NCBI RefSeq assembly: GCF_003403075.1
Contig: NZ_CP031557.1
Span: forward strand, 2,790,001-2,854,000
Source of the DNA: Flavobacterium psychrotrophum
GTDB taxonomy: Bacteria > Bacteroidota > Bacteroidia > Flavobacteriales > Flavobacteriaceae
Length of the DNA: 64,000 bases
Reading direction: 5' to 3'
The notes beneath the pieces were generated by a model. It was not told where the DNA came from. It searched no databases and saw only the letters and a program-made list of their open reading frames with translations. Below, piece by piece: positions 8,628 through 16,293 of the stretch; the stretch's first letter is position 1; every line of letters begins with the position of its first letter. The translations under genes were made by a program, and so were the position numbers.

Positions 8628-9404
8628 TTATGCTAATTTATTATTTAATTTCCTGAGTTTTATAGCCGTCAGTACTTTTTTAGTATACAGCGGAAAATCA
8701 GCACTCTGAAACCATCCGTAGTAACCCGGCTCCTGCTGCAGCACCTGCTCTACCTTTACGTTTTTAAATTTGCCAAAGGTAAACACCTCCTGGCCCGCAT
8801 CATCAAGCGCTATAAAACCGGCAAAGTCTACCGCCTTTTTACGTGTAGTATATTCTGATAGCAAACGCATATCATTCTCAAGGTCTTCATAACGGTCTAG
8901 CTGCGACTTCAAAATTTCGTAAGTAGCATTTGTATCTGCTGCTGCTGTATGGGCATTTTCCAGCACCTGCCCGCAGTAAAATTTATACGCAGCACTCAGG
9001 GTACGCTCTTCCTTTTTATGGAATATGGTCTGTACATCTACAGATACCCGGTTCTTCATGTCAAAATCTACGCCGGCACGCAACATCTCTTCAGCCAGCA
9101 GCGGTATATCAAAACGGTCAGAATTATATCCTGCAAGGTCGGCATCCTTTATCATAGTATATATCTGCGTAGAGAGTTGTTTAAAAGTAGGCTCATTTGC
9201 CACTTTCTCATCAGTAATACCATGAAAAGCAATGGTAGCAACGGGTATCGTCCTTTCCGGATTTACCAGCCAGGTGCGGCTTTCCTTATTTCCGTTTGGG
9301 TAAACTTTTAAGATTGATATTTCTACAATACGGTCTTTCGTAATGTCTGTACCTGTAGTTTCAAGATCGAAAAAACAGATGGGGCGGTGTAGTTTCAGTT
9401 CCAT
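8628..9404 (-). CDS. DnaQ-like 3'-5' exonuclease
   Basis: A 258-residue DEDD exonuclease. Exo I is CFFDLETTGTD (D and E metal ligands), then HGITDEKV, Exo II AGYNSDRFDIPLL, and Exo III with HTAAADTNATYEIL (HxAxxD, the DEDDh class). The C-terminal 90 residues (GQEVFTFGKFKNVKVEQVL, YYGWF) resemble the domain found after the exonuclease in Bacteroidota homologues annotated as DNA polymerase III epsilon or generic exonucleases. Whether it is the replicative proofreading subunit is not decided. Confidence 0.9.
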   Translation of the reverse strand: MELKLHRPICFFDLETTGTDITKDRIVEISILKVYPNGNKESRTWLVNPERTIPVATIAFHGITDEKVANEPTFKQLSTQIYTMIKDADLAGYNSDRFDIPLLAEEMLRAGVDFDMKNRVSVDVQTIFHKKEERTLSAAYKFYCGQVLENAHTAAADTNATYEILKSQLDRYEDLENDMRLLSEYTTRKKAVDFAGFIALDDAGQEVFTFGKFKNVKVEQVLQQEPGYYGWFQSADFPLYTKKVLTAIKLRKLNNKLA

Positions 9405-9505
9405 TATAATGCTTTGTGCTATTACAAATATAGCGGTACAAAATTATAAAAAGAACATTAGCTGCGTGTATTTACGGTTAAAATTGCAAATTAATTAAAG
9501 GCAAA

Positions 9506-10153
9506 TTAGTTACAGTCCCATATATAGTCAGATGTTTCGTATGTTTTTTGTTTGTAGTCAAAATGCCACCACTCATAAGGGTAAATACTAAAACCGGCTT
9601 TGGTCATTATCTTAGCCAGCAGCCTGCGGTTTTTACGTGCTTTGCGGGATATATCTTTATAGTCAGGATGCGACACCTCGCTAAAATCGTCAAAAGCCCC
9701 ACCCATATCAAGCAAATTACCATCGGCATCTGCCAAAGAAATATCTATAGCCCTGCCCCTGTTGTGGTTACTTCCTTTACCGGGCTTGGCCACATACTTA
9801 GGGTTATTTACAATTTCATACATTTTATACTGAATGGGATACGGGCGATAACAGTCAAAAATTACCAGCCTTAGCTCTTTTTCAGCAGCAAGTGCATTTG
9901 CTTTATCAAGCGCCACTGCAACCTCAGGTCGCAGCAGGCAACGCGCACAGGGATATACTTTTTGGTGCATAAAGTTGGCTGTATCTGCATATGCCATTTT
10001 ATTAATAACGCCGTCAGCCTCAAATTTCACCTCAGACCACTCTGTAGATAACGAATCGATAATGCTTGTCTGTTCTTGCGCTGCGGCAGTAATACTGGTT
10101 ACAAATAACAAAAACAATAACCTGAGGCACGTGATGGTATAAATTTTGAGCAT
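9506..10153 (-). CDS. M15-family D-Ala-D-Ala dipeptidase (VanX/DdpX-like)
   Basis: A 215-residue exported zinc peptidase starting at the ATG at 10153; an in-frame TTG 6 bp upstream is not needed. A signal peptide ends near TAAAQ. Zinc-binding motifs are SNHNRGRAIDISL (His and Asp) and YEWWHFDY (catalytic Glu and second His), as in VanX and DdpX. These enzymes hydrolyse D-Ala-D-Ala or trim peptidoglycan peptides in the periplasm. Nothing nearby suggests a glycopeptide-resistance cassette, so a wall-recycling or housekeeping role is more likely. Confidence 0.85.
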   Translation of the reverse strand: MLKIYTITCLRLLFLLFVTSITAAAQEQTSIIDSLSTEWSEVKFEADGVINKMAYADTANFMHQKVYPCARCLLRPEVAVALDKANALAAEKELRLVIFDCYRPYPIQYKMYEIVNNPKYVAKPGKGSNHNRGRAIDISLADADGNLLDMGGAFDDFSEVSHPDYKDISRKARKNRRLLAKIMTKAGFSIYPYEWWHFDYKQKTYETSDYIWDCN

Positions 10154-10194
10154 ATTCAAATATAAGAATTTGTACCTTTATAAAAAGTATTGCC

Positions 10195-10830
10195 ATGCCA
10201 AAAAAGAACCGCAAACAAGAGGAACTCTGGAACACCATAAGCCATGGTACCGGTGCGGCACTATCTGTAGCGGCACTTGTAGCTATGGTTGTATACAGCG
10301 CATTATATGGTACCGCCATACACCTTGCGGCATCTATTGTTTTTGGCAGCAGCCTTATTTTGCTCTATACAGCATCTACTGTTTACCATGCAGCATGGAA
10401 ACTAAAATGGAAACGCATACTACAGCGCATAGACCACCTGTGCATTTATGTTTTGATAGCGGGAACATATACACCCGTTGCACTACTGGGACTAAAAGAC
10501 ACCTGGGGCTGGGCAATATTTGGGTTTATATGGGCCTTTGCCATTGCAGGGTTTATCTTTAAATTTTCGCCCCTGCGAAAAAATGAAAAGCTGTCCCTTA
10601 CCTTATACGGGCTTATGGGCTGGCTTATTATTGTTGCCATAAAACCATTAATAAGCAGTGTGGCTCCGGGTATGCTGTATTATCTGTTAGGTGGAGGTTT
10701 ATGTTATACTTTCGGCATCTACTTTTATGCCAAAGAAAAAATCCCGTATAACCATACCATCTGGCATATGTTTGTACTGGGTGGCAGTGCGCTGCACTTT
10801 GCGGGTATTTTTATATACCTCATTCCATAA
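10195..10830 (+). CDS. Hemolysin III / PAQR-family membrane protein
   Basis: A 211-residue protein with about seven hydrophobic segments and the family motifs SHGTGAALSV, STVYHAAW, RIDHLCIYVLIAGTYTP and the C-terminal IWHMFVLGGSALHF. The conserved His, Ser and Asp residues match the metal-site pattern of PAQR/CREST hydrolases. The family name comes from a haemolysin activity of one member; the cellular role here is unknown. It is transcribed alone, divergent from the dipeptidase gene 41 bp away. Confidence 0.9.
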   Translation: MPKKNRKQEELWNTISHGTGAALSVAALVAMVVYSALYGTAIHLAASIVFGSSLILLYTASTVYHAAWKLKWKRILQRIDHLCIYVLIAGTYTPVALLGLKDTWGWAIFGFIWAFAIAGFIFKFSPLRKNEKLSLTLYGLMGWLIIVAIKPLISSVAPGMLYYLLGGGLCYTFGIYFYAKEKIPYNHTIWHMFVLGGSALHFAGIFIYLIP

Positions 10831-10904
10831 AATCAACAATACATAAATCGTAACTTATACAAAATGAAAATATAATATAGTTCAAATATTTTTTCTCGCA
10901 AAGA

Positions 10905-10981
10905 CACAAAGGCGCAAAGCTTTACTCTCATCAAGTACCGACACAAGCGACTGATAAGCCGCAAAGCTTGGCTCCTTGGTG
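10905..10981. repeat. Imperfect inverted repeat in an intergenic gap
   Basis: Two 18-nt arms (10905-10922 and 10964-10981) are inverted copies with 15 of 18 matches. The flanking text, CTCGCAAAGACACAAAGG, resembles a dispersed intergenic repeat type I associate with Flavobacteria. It lies between the hemolysin III gene and a converging gene; no ORF is supported here. Confidence 0.5.
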
Positions 10982-11049
10982 TGATATCTAAATCATTTGA
11001 CTACACTAAATATGCAGATAGTATTAATATCAGGATTAAAAGCATAAAA

Positions 11050-11077
11050 AAAGCGCGATACCTAAATACCGCGCTTT
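11050..11077 (-). terminator. Terminator after the 11083-11943 gene
   Basis: An 8-bp GC-rich stem (11050-11057 with 11070-11077) is followed on the minus strand by a T-run. It starts 5 bp after the stop codon of the minus-strand gene. Confidence 0.75.
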
Positions 11078-11082
11078 GCTTA

Positions 11083-11943
11083 TTATAATTTAAAGATTCC
11101 GCCAAATACTATCATCCGCTGAAAGTAGGTGAAGTGTTGCGAAGCCTTGTCTGCTCCCTGGTAGGTAGTACGAATGTCATTCATGTTAATGTATCCGCTT
11201 TTAAGTTCTCCCAGTATAAAAAAGTGCTTAAAGAAGGTAATGTTAATACCTGCTTCTGCCGCTACTCCAAACCCTGAAATATGAAAATCATCATGGCGTT
11301 GCTTACCCAGTACCATGGCATTAGTTTTAGGATATAAAACCCCGCCATAAACTCCTTCGGTAAGATTAATTTGTATTATATCGGTATTTGTAATGCCTAG
11401 ATATTTAGAAAAATCATCCATTCTTGATATACCGGCATTAATAAAATTAAGGCCATCAGTATGTTCAAACGTAAGAAAATCTTCCGTCATCTGTACCGGT
11501 ATGTTGTTATAGATACCGTTAAACGCTGCACCGGGCTGGTCTAAAGGCTGATCAATATAGCCGTTTACATTAACAGTCTGGTTTTGCGTCATTACATATT
11601 TCATGTGGTCTAAACCAACAGCTATACTGTAATGATCATTAATATAATACCCCATCCTGAAGTTGGTCTGCGGAATGGTCATCTTGGTTGGGTTTACATA
11701 GTCCATATGCCAGCCCTTGGGCTTGTCATGGGCTGCTACATTGTTAAGGGTAAAATTATACCCGTTACCGGTAAAGTTAATATCTGATTCAGAAAAACTT
11801 GCACGGTTACCGCCCCAGTAAACAAAGAACTTTCCTTTATTGTGAGCTGTGTATTTTTCAGGACTTGCAGGCACTTGCTGCGCAAAGGTGTACTGTGAAA
11901 AAATACAAAAAGTTAGTACAACCTTTAGCCAAGGTTGTTTCAT
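11083..11943 (-). CDS. Exported, probably outer-membrane barrel protein of unknown function
   Basis: A 286-residue product with a signal peptide (MKQPWLKVVLTFCIFSQYTFAQQ, cleavage after FAQ). The mature protein has many short amphipathic beta strands with aromatic ends (GKFFVYWGGNRASF, FRMGYYINDHYSIAVG, HFFILGELKSGYINM) and ends in IVFGGIFKL, which together suggest an outer-membrane barrel. No catalytic motif is visible. It is followed by its own terminator and starts 30 bp downstream of kdsA; a link to lipopolysaccharide is possible but only positional. Confidence 0.7.
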   Translation of the reverse strand: MKQPWLKVVLTFCIFSQYTFAQQVPASPEKYTAHNKGKFFVYWGGNRASFSESDINFTGNGYNFTLNNVAAHDKPKGWHMDYVNPTKMTIPQTNFRMGYYINDHYSIAVGLDHMKYVMTQNQTVNVNGYIDQPLDQPGAAFNGIYNNIPVQMTEDFLTFEHTDGLNFINAGISRMDDFSKYLGITNTDIIQINLTEGVYGGVLYPKTNAMVLGKQRHDDFHISGFGVAAEAGINITFFKHFFILGELKSGYINMNDIRTTYQGADKASQHFTYFQRMIVFGGIFKL

Positions 11944-11973
11944 TAGGGTAATTTGTGATGTGTGTATAAAAAA

Positions 11974-12792
11974 TTAAAATTGATTTATTGTTCTCCTTAT
12001 GGCGGTTAGTTTTTCCATAAGGCCTTCAAAATAGTCAAGGTGCAGCATATTTGCGCCATCGCTTTTGGCATTGGCAGGGTCAAAATGTGTTTCTATAAAA
12101 ATACCATCTACACCGGTGGCTATGCCGGCGCGGGCAATAGTTTCGATCATATCTGGCCTTCCTCCGGTAACGCCTGCTACCTGGTTAGGCTGCTGTAGCG
12201 AGTGTGTAACATCTAACACCGTAGTAGCAAAATCTCTCATGGTAGGTATACCCCTAAAGTCTACCACCATATCCTGGTAACCAAACATAGTACCACGGTC
12301 TGTAACCATTACTTTATCGTTACTGCTGTCAAGCACTTTTTGCACAGCGTGCTTCATGCTCTCAGGGCTCATAAACTGGCCTTTTTTAAGGTTTACAGTA
12401 CGCCCGGTTTCAGCAGCTGCCACTACAAGGTCGGTCTGCCTTACAAGAAACGCCGGTATTTGCAGTACATCTACATACTGGGCTGCCATCAGGGCATCTT
12501 CGTTAGTATGGATGTCTGTAACGGTAGGTACGCCAAAGGTTTCAGACACTTTACGCAATACCTTAAGGGCTTTTTCATCGCCTATACCCGTAAAGCTGTC
12601 TACACGGCTGCGGTTGGCTTTTTTAAACGATCCTTTAAAAACATAAGGTATTTGCAGCCTGTCGGTTACTTTTACAATATGCTCAGCAATGCGCAGCGCC
12701 ATTTCTTCTCCTTCTATGGCACATGGGCCTGCAAGTAGAAAAAAGTTGCCGCTATCGGTATTCTTTATTTGGGGGATGTTTTGTAAGTTCAT
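11974..12792 (-). CDS. kdsA: 3-deoxy-8-phosphooctulonate synthase
   Basis: A 272-residue DAHP-synthase-fold enzyme that condenses phosphoenolpyruvate with arabinose 5-phosphate to give KDO 8-phosphate for lipid A core synthesis. Motifs include FLLAGPCAIE, FKGSFKKANR, LQIPAFLVRQTDL, DRGTMFGYQDMVVDFR and GIFIETHFDP. The region DRGTMFGY lacks the Asn/Cys pattern needed for a firm metal-dependence call. The gene is followed by the exported protein gene at 11083-11943 and preceded by a small lipoprotein gene. Confident by length and motifs. Confidence 0.95.
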   Translation of the reverse strand: MNLQNIPQIKNTDSGNFFLLAGPCAIEGEEMALRIAEHIVKVTDRLQIPYVFKGSFKKANRSRVDSFTGIGDEKALKVLRKVSETFGVPTVTDIHTNEDALMAAQYVDVLQIPAFLVRQTDLVVAAAETGRTVNLKKGQFMSPESMKHAVQKVLDSSNDKVMVTDRGTMFGYQDMVVDFRGIPTMRDFATTVLDVTHSLQQPNQVAGVTGGRPDMIETIARAGIATGVDGIFIETHFDPANAKSDGANMLHLDYFEGLMEKLTAIRRTINQF

Positions 12793-12831
12793 TTCAGAGT
12801 TTTAAAATGTGGTGCAAAGATAAAAAGAAAA

Positions 12832-12853
12832 AGCCTTCTAATTGCAGAAGGCT
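12832..12853 (-). terminator. Terminator after the small lipoprotein gene
   Basis: A perfect 8-bp stem (12832-12839 with 12846-12853) and 6-nt loop with a T-rich minus-strand tail lies 9 bp after the stop of the 12863-13315 gene, separating it from kdsA. Confidence 0.75.
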
Positions 12854-12862
12854 GTGGTGTAA

Positions 12863-13315
12863 TTATAGTACTTTTCGTATGCCAAAATCTTTAGGTGCCA
12901 TTACCTTACCTTTTTCATACAGGTTAATATAAATTATCTTAGGTTTGGCAAGTCCTTCCCAAGTAACTTCATAAATATCAAGCAGGCCGGCACCCATATC
13001 AAACTTCTTGGTAGGGAATGGGCAGCACGAATCTGTTTTTTTATACTCCAGCTTTTCCCCGTTAGGGCCGCTAAGTGCTCCAAAAAAGCGTTTCACGTTA
13101 ATTTCTGCCGCACTGTAGGGCATAAAACCAAGGTTAACAGGGTAATCCTGGTTATAACCATATTTTTTATCGGAAGCCGTTTCGGTAATTACAAAAGTCT
13201 TTTCTTTAGTAAGTCCCGGCATTACGGCGGTATCATCTATGTTTTGTATCGTGTTTTTTGTGCTTACACAGGCTGTCGCCATTATTAATATGCCCAATAG
13301 AAGGAGCTTTTTCAT
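12863..13315 (-). CDS. Small lipoprotein, function unknown
   Basis: A 150-residue protein with a lipoprotein signal (MKKLLLLGILIMATAC, lipobox ATAC). The mature part has a Cys pair and Pro (DSCCPFPTKK) and a C-terminal beta-rich half (GLLDIYEVTWEGL, KIIYINLYEKG). I do not recognise a named family. It precedes kdsA but is separated by a terminator; homologues may carry a KDO aldolase name taken from that neighbour, which nothing in this sequence supports. Confidence 0.7.
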   Translation of the reverse strand: MKKLLLLGILIMATACVSTKNTIQNIDDTAVMPGLTKEKTFVITETASDKKYGYNQDYPVNLGFMPYSAAEINVKRFFGALSGPNGEKLEYKKTDSCCPFPTKKFDMGAGLLDIYEVTWEGLAKPKIIYINLYEKGKVMAPKDFGIRKVL

Positions 13316-13356
13316 AGTAGGTTGAATTTTAATTCAAAAATAATAAAATTATGGTG

Positions 13357-13463
13357 AATAATGGAACGCGGATTACATGGATGCTTCGCAAGCGCAGATT
13401 TTAAAACCTGGCAGTAAAAAATCTGCGGGCATCCGCTCAATCCGCGTCATCTGCGTTCCATAT
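13357..13463. repeat. Long imperfect hairpin (REP-like) upstream of the YeeE pair
   Basis: Bases 13357-13405 and 13419-13463 form interrupted complementary arms: TGGAACGCG with CGCGTCATCTGCGTTCCA, GGATGC with GCATCC, and GCGCAGATTTT with AAAATCTGCG. It is GC-richer than its surroundings and non-coding. A TANNTTTG-type element (TATTTTTG, 13470-13477) lies just beyond it, ahead of the ATG at 13497. Confidence 0.6.
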
Positions 13464-13496
13464 TATTTGTTATTTTTGCAATCAAATATTACAATT

Positions 13497-14057
13497 ATGT
13501 ATAGCTTTTACGGAACCTGGCCGTGGTATGTGTCAGGCTTTTTAATAGGATCGGTCATGTTACTACTGGTTTTCTTTGGCAAAACCTTTGGTATGAGCAG
13601 CAACCTGCGCACTATGTGCAGCATTATGGGAGCAGGTAAAACATCTGACTTTTTCCGATTTGACTGGAAAGCCCAGCGCTGGAATTTAGTAGTGGTACTT
13701 GGTGCCATGATAGGTGGCTTTATAGCAACACATTATTTAAGCGACGGATCTGGGGTGGTGCTTAATCCTAAAACAGTTACCGAACTTAGCCTGATACATA
13801 TTGATGAGCCTAACGGAAAATTACTACCGGATGCGCTAACCAGTGCAGAAGCGTTACAATCGCCTAAAGTATTGGGCATATTATTGCTTGGTGGTTTGCT
13901 CGTAGGTTTTGGCACACGCTATGCCGGTGGTTGTACATCCGGGCACGCCATTACCGGATTAAGCAATTTACAGTTACCCAGCCTTATTGCGGTAATAGGT
14001 TTTTTTATTGGCGGATTGATAATGTCGTGGCTGTTGCTGCCCCTAATTTTAAAGTAA
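13497..14057 (+). CDS. YeeE/YedE-family membrane transporter subunit
   Basis: A 186-residue membrane protein from the ATG at 13497; the longer open frame to 13377 runs through the REP-like repeat and is rejected. Several membrane segments surround the family motif GGCTSGHAITGLS with a conserved Cys. YeeE/YedE (TsuA-like) proteins move thiosulfate or related sulfur species using conserved Cys residues. The next gene, 1 bp downstream, encodes the second half-size member, so together they make a two-part transporter. Sulfur substrate is inferred from the family. Confidence 0.85.
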   Translation: MYSFYGTWPWYVSGFLIGSVMLLLVFFGKTFGMSSNLRTMCSIMGAGKTSDFFRFDWKAQRWNLVVVLGAMIGGFIATHYLSDGSGVVLNPKTVTELSLIHIDEPNGKLLPDALTSAEALQSPKVLGILLLGGLLVGFGTRYAGGCTSGHAITGLSNLQLPSLIAVIGFFIGGLIMSWLLLPLILK

Positions 14058-14058
14058 G

Positions 14059-14472
14059 ATGAAGTTTATAAAATATTTACTGGTAGGCATATTGTTTGGC
14101 ATTGTACTAACCAAATCTGAGGCCGTGTCGTGGTACAGAATCTATGAAATGTTTCACTTTCAGTCCTTTCATATGTATGGTATAATAGGTACTGCTGTAG
14201 TAGTAGGTACTCTTGGTATTCAGCTTTTTAAAAGAAGTAAACTTAAAGATATTAACGGTGAACCCATAGTATTACAGGATAAAGAAAAGCGTTTTACAAG
14301 CTACTTTGTAGGCGGTATTATCTTTGGCTTAGGCTGGGGACTGGTAGGCACCTGCCCCGGGCCAATTTTTATACTGATAGGCTCAGGCTTTATGGGCATA
14401 GGCATTGTACTTATAGGTGCATTACTTGGCACCTGGGTATATGGCTTGCTAAAAAACAAACTACCACATTAA
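14059..14472 (+). CDS. YeeE/YedE-family (DUF6691-like) membrane protein
   Basis: A 137-residue protein with about four membrane segments and the motif GLGWGLVGTCPGPIFILIGSG, whose Cys-Pro corresponds to the second Cys motif of full-length YeeE proteins. It starts 1 bp after the stop of the preceding half and is surely co-translated with it. The pair resembles the two-gene PmpA/PmpB-type arrangement. Likely imports a sulfur compound; no sulfur-metabolism gene is adjacent to confirm this. Confidence 0.85.
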   Translation: MKFIKYLLVGILFGIVLTKSEAVSWYRIYEMFHFQSFHMYGIIGTAVVVGTLGIQLFKRSKLKDINGEPIVLQDKEKRFTSYFVGGIIFGLGWGLVGTCPGPIFILIGSGFMGIGIVLIGALLGTWVYGLLKNKLPH

Positions 14473-14541
14473 ACCGATATGGAGGTTTTTTTAATCCTCT
14501 TCTTTATTTATAAAATTACCAACCAAACCAGATTGTACATC

Positions 14542-14895
14542 ATGAAAAAAGTACTTGTGTTATTAATGATGTTTACGATGTCAGTAAAAGCACAGAATAC
14601 AATGGGAAATACTTATTTTACATGGAACGATTTTACTGAAAACTTTGGTAAGGAAATGGTTTCTGCTGAGGATGTTCATACCAGCATGGTTAAAAGCGGT
14701 TTAAAAGAGAATGCTCTAACGGTTATGGATTTTACATTCATATCTGATAAAAAAGAAAACCTTGAAAAATTGGCGGAGTTTCTTCATAAGCATTATCCTT
14801 ACAAAATTGAAAGTATAAAGCGTAATGAAGATGTGTGGGAAATTAATGGAATAACAAACGCAATCCCTGTTACAGCAGATAATATGCTTTTTTAG
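14542..14895 (+). CDS. RraB-like exported protein, 5' part of an amber-interrupted gene
   Basis: From the ATG at 14542 the product begins with a signal peptide (MKKVLVLLMMFTMSVKAQ) followed by a domain resembling the RraB / RNase E inhibitor family: SGLKENALTVMDFTFISD, then KLAEFLHKHYPYKIESI and VWEINGI. It ends abruptly at a TAG codon (14893-14895) in the middle of the expected motif: the bases after the stop continue in the same frame as ALDMYKRGYEFDARLDSYGG, which is how RraB domains end. The stop takes the place of an expected Trp codon (TGG). An exported RraB fold would not act on RNase E; the function is unknown. Confidence 0.65.
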   Translation: MKKVLVLLMMFTMSVKAQNTMGNTYFTWNDFTENFGKEMVSAEDVHTSMVKSGLKENALTVMDFTFISDKKENLEKLAEFLHKHYPYKIESIKRNEDVWEINGITNAIPVTADNMLF

Positions 14896-14904
14896 GCATT
14901 AGAC

Positions 14905-15450
14905 ATGTATAAAAGAGGATATGAATTTGACGCAAGACTTGATTCCTATGGAGGCCTTAGTGGTTCTAAAAATTTTCCTAACTTAGAGAAATCTCAAGAG
15001 GATATATATTTTGAAAGTGGCATCAGTTGTTATGATAAAGGTGATCTTAGTGGGGCAATTATTAACTGGTCACTTACATTGGCTATAAATCCTAAAGAAC
15101 CAAATGCTTATTATTCAAGGGCTATTGTTAAAGCAGAACTATATACATGGAAAGCTGCTCTTAATGATTATAATAAAGCGATTGAATTAGCGCCTGACTT
15201 CACGAGTGCATTAGTAAACAGAGGTAGTCTTAAAGATGACAATGGTGATTATATGGGTGCTGTACAGGACTATAATACCGCACTGAAAGTTAAACATTTA
15301 GACATTGAACAAGAAGAGATGATTTATTTTAACAGGGGTAACTCAAAATATAATCTAAAGGACAGGAAAGGCGCATGTACAGATTGGCAAAAAGCATATA
15401 AATTAGGTTCAACAGACGCTAAAGATAAACTTGATAAATATTGTAATTAA
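14905..15450 (+). CDS. TPR protein, 3' part of the amber-interrupted RraB-TPR gene
   Basis: In the same frame as the preceding fragment, with only the TAG and three codons between. The first residues (MYKRGYEFDARLDSYGG) complete the RraB-like domain. Residues about 35-175 form three or four tetratricopeptide repeats (YYSRAIVKAELYTWKAALNDY, ALVNRGSLKDDNGDYMGAV, YFNRGNSKYNLKDRKGAC). The ATG at 14905 lies inside the RraB domain, so independent initiation would give a protein without a signal peptide. Best read as the 3' half of one 302-codon gene rather than a separate gene. Confidence 0.6.
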   Translation: MYKRGYEFDARLDSYGGLSGSKNFPNLEKSQEDIYFESGISCYDKGDLSGAIINWSLTLAINPKEPNAYYSRAIVKAELYTWKAALNDYNKAIELAPDFTSALVNRGSLKDDNGDYMGAVQDYNTALKVKHLDIEQEEMIYFNRGNSKYNLKDRKGACTDWQKAYKLGSTDAKDKLDKYCN

Positions 15451-15452
15451 CA

Positions 15453-16202
15453 CTAAACCTGCATCAGCCAGCGGTATGCTTCAGGAAATGCTTTGCGCCA
15501 AAGCTTTTCGTTATGGTGCCCGTTGTGAATGATCCGTTTTTGTATCTGGCGGGCATTAGCAACACGTTCTAAGATCAACTGTTCCATTCGTTCCAGGTCG
15601 GGTATCATGGCGGTACTCTCATGATCGCCCGCCATTAAATATATGCGGCCTTCAATTTTATCAACGCTTTCTATAAAGGTATATATCTCTTCGCTAAACC
15701 AAAACGATGGCGAAAACACTCCTGAATTGCCAAAAACCTCAGGATATTTTAGCAAAGCGTAAAAGGAAATCAATCCACCTACCGAACTCCCAAAAATAGT
15801 AGTTTGCGACTTATCTTTCAGCGTATTATAATGGCTGTCAACATATGGCTTTAAGGCATTAACCATAAAATCAAGATAATCATCGGCATGGCCACCACCG
15901 TGGGTATCATTAGGATATGGCGTCATTTCGTCAATACGGTGCTTATCACCGCCGTGTGCTATACCTATAATAATGGCTTCGCTATGCAGGTCATTCAGTT
16001 TCTCCTCAATATGCCATTCATGATTATTAGTTTCAGGCTGCGCAAAAACATTTTGCCCATCGTGCATGTATATTACAGGATACCCTAAGTTATTGGCATC
16101 ATATCCCGCAGGCAGGTAAACCCAAATGTTTTTATCCCCATGCAGTTGCGGCGCTGCTATGGTAAATTCTTCAACGGTACCTTTTTCTGTAATTGTTTTC
16201 AT
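15453..16202 (-). CDS. Alpha/beta-hydrolase esterase (esterase D / PF00756 type)
   Basis: A 249-residue protein from the ATG at 16202; no signal peptide. Nucleophile elbow GSSVGGLISFYALLKYP, preceded by IYMHDGQNVFAQ and WHIEEKLNDL, and the C-terminal catalytic His in NGHHNEKLWRKAFP. This matches the putative-esterase family that includes feruloyl esterases, enterochelin esterases and S-formylglutathione hydrolases; the substrate is not evident. It converges on the TPR gene with a 2-bp gap. Confidence 0.85.
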   Translation of the reverse strand: MKTITEKGTVEEFTIAAPQLHGDKNIWVYLPAGYDANNLGYPVIYMHDGQNVFAQPETNNHEWHIEEKLNDLHSEAIIIGIAHGGDKHRIDEMTPYPNDTHGGGHADDYLDFMVNALKPYVDSHYNTLKDKSQTTIFGSSVGGLISFYALLKYPEVFGNSGVFSPSFWFSEEIYTFIESVDKIEGRIYLMAGDHESTAMIPDLERMEQLILERVANARQIQKRIIHNGHHNEKLWRKAFPEAYRWLMQV

Positions 16203-16293
16203 GGTTTTGTAATCAAGTAATAACAAACCTAATAATACTATCCGGAAAACTATGCTAAAGGTTCGCTAAATAAGAGATACCATTATGTCCGAC

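Noticed and set aside
9506..10153. VanX-like gene as part of a glycopeptide-resistance cluster.
   Set aside because: No VanA/VanH-type ligase or dehydrogenase gene is present nearby; wall-recycling function is more likely.
10898..10990. CRISPR or tandem repeats in the 10.9-kb gap.
   Set aside because: Only one imperfect inverted repeat is present; there are no regularly spaced direct repeats.
13377..13496. Longer N terminus for the YeeE-type protein.
   Set aside because: It would translate the imperfect hairpin repeat; the ATG at 13497 fits the family and follows a -7-like element.
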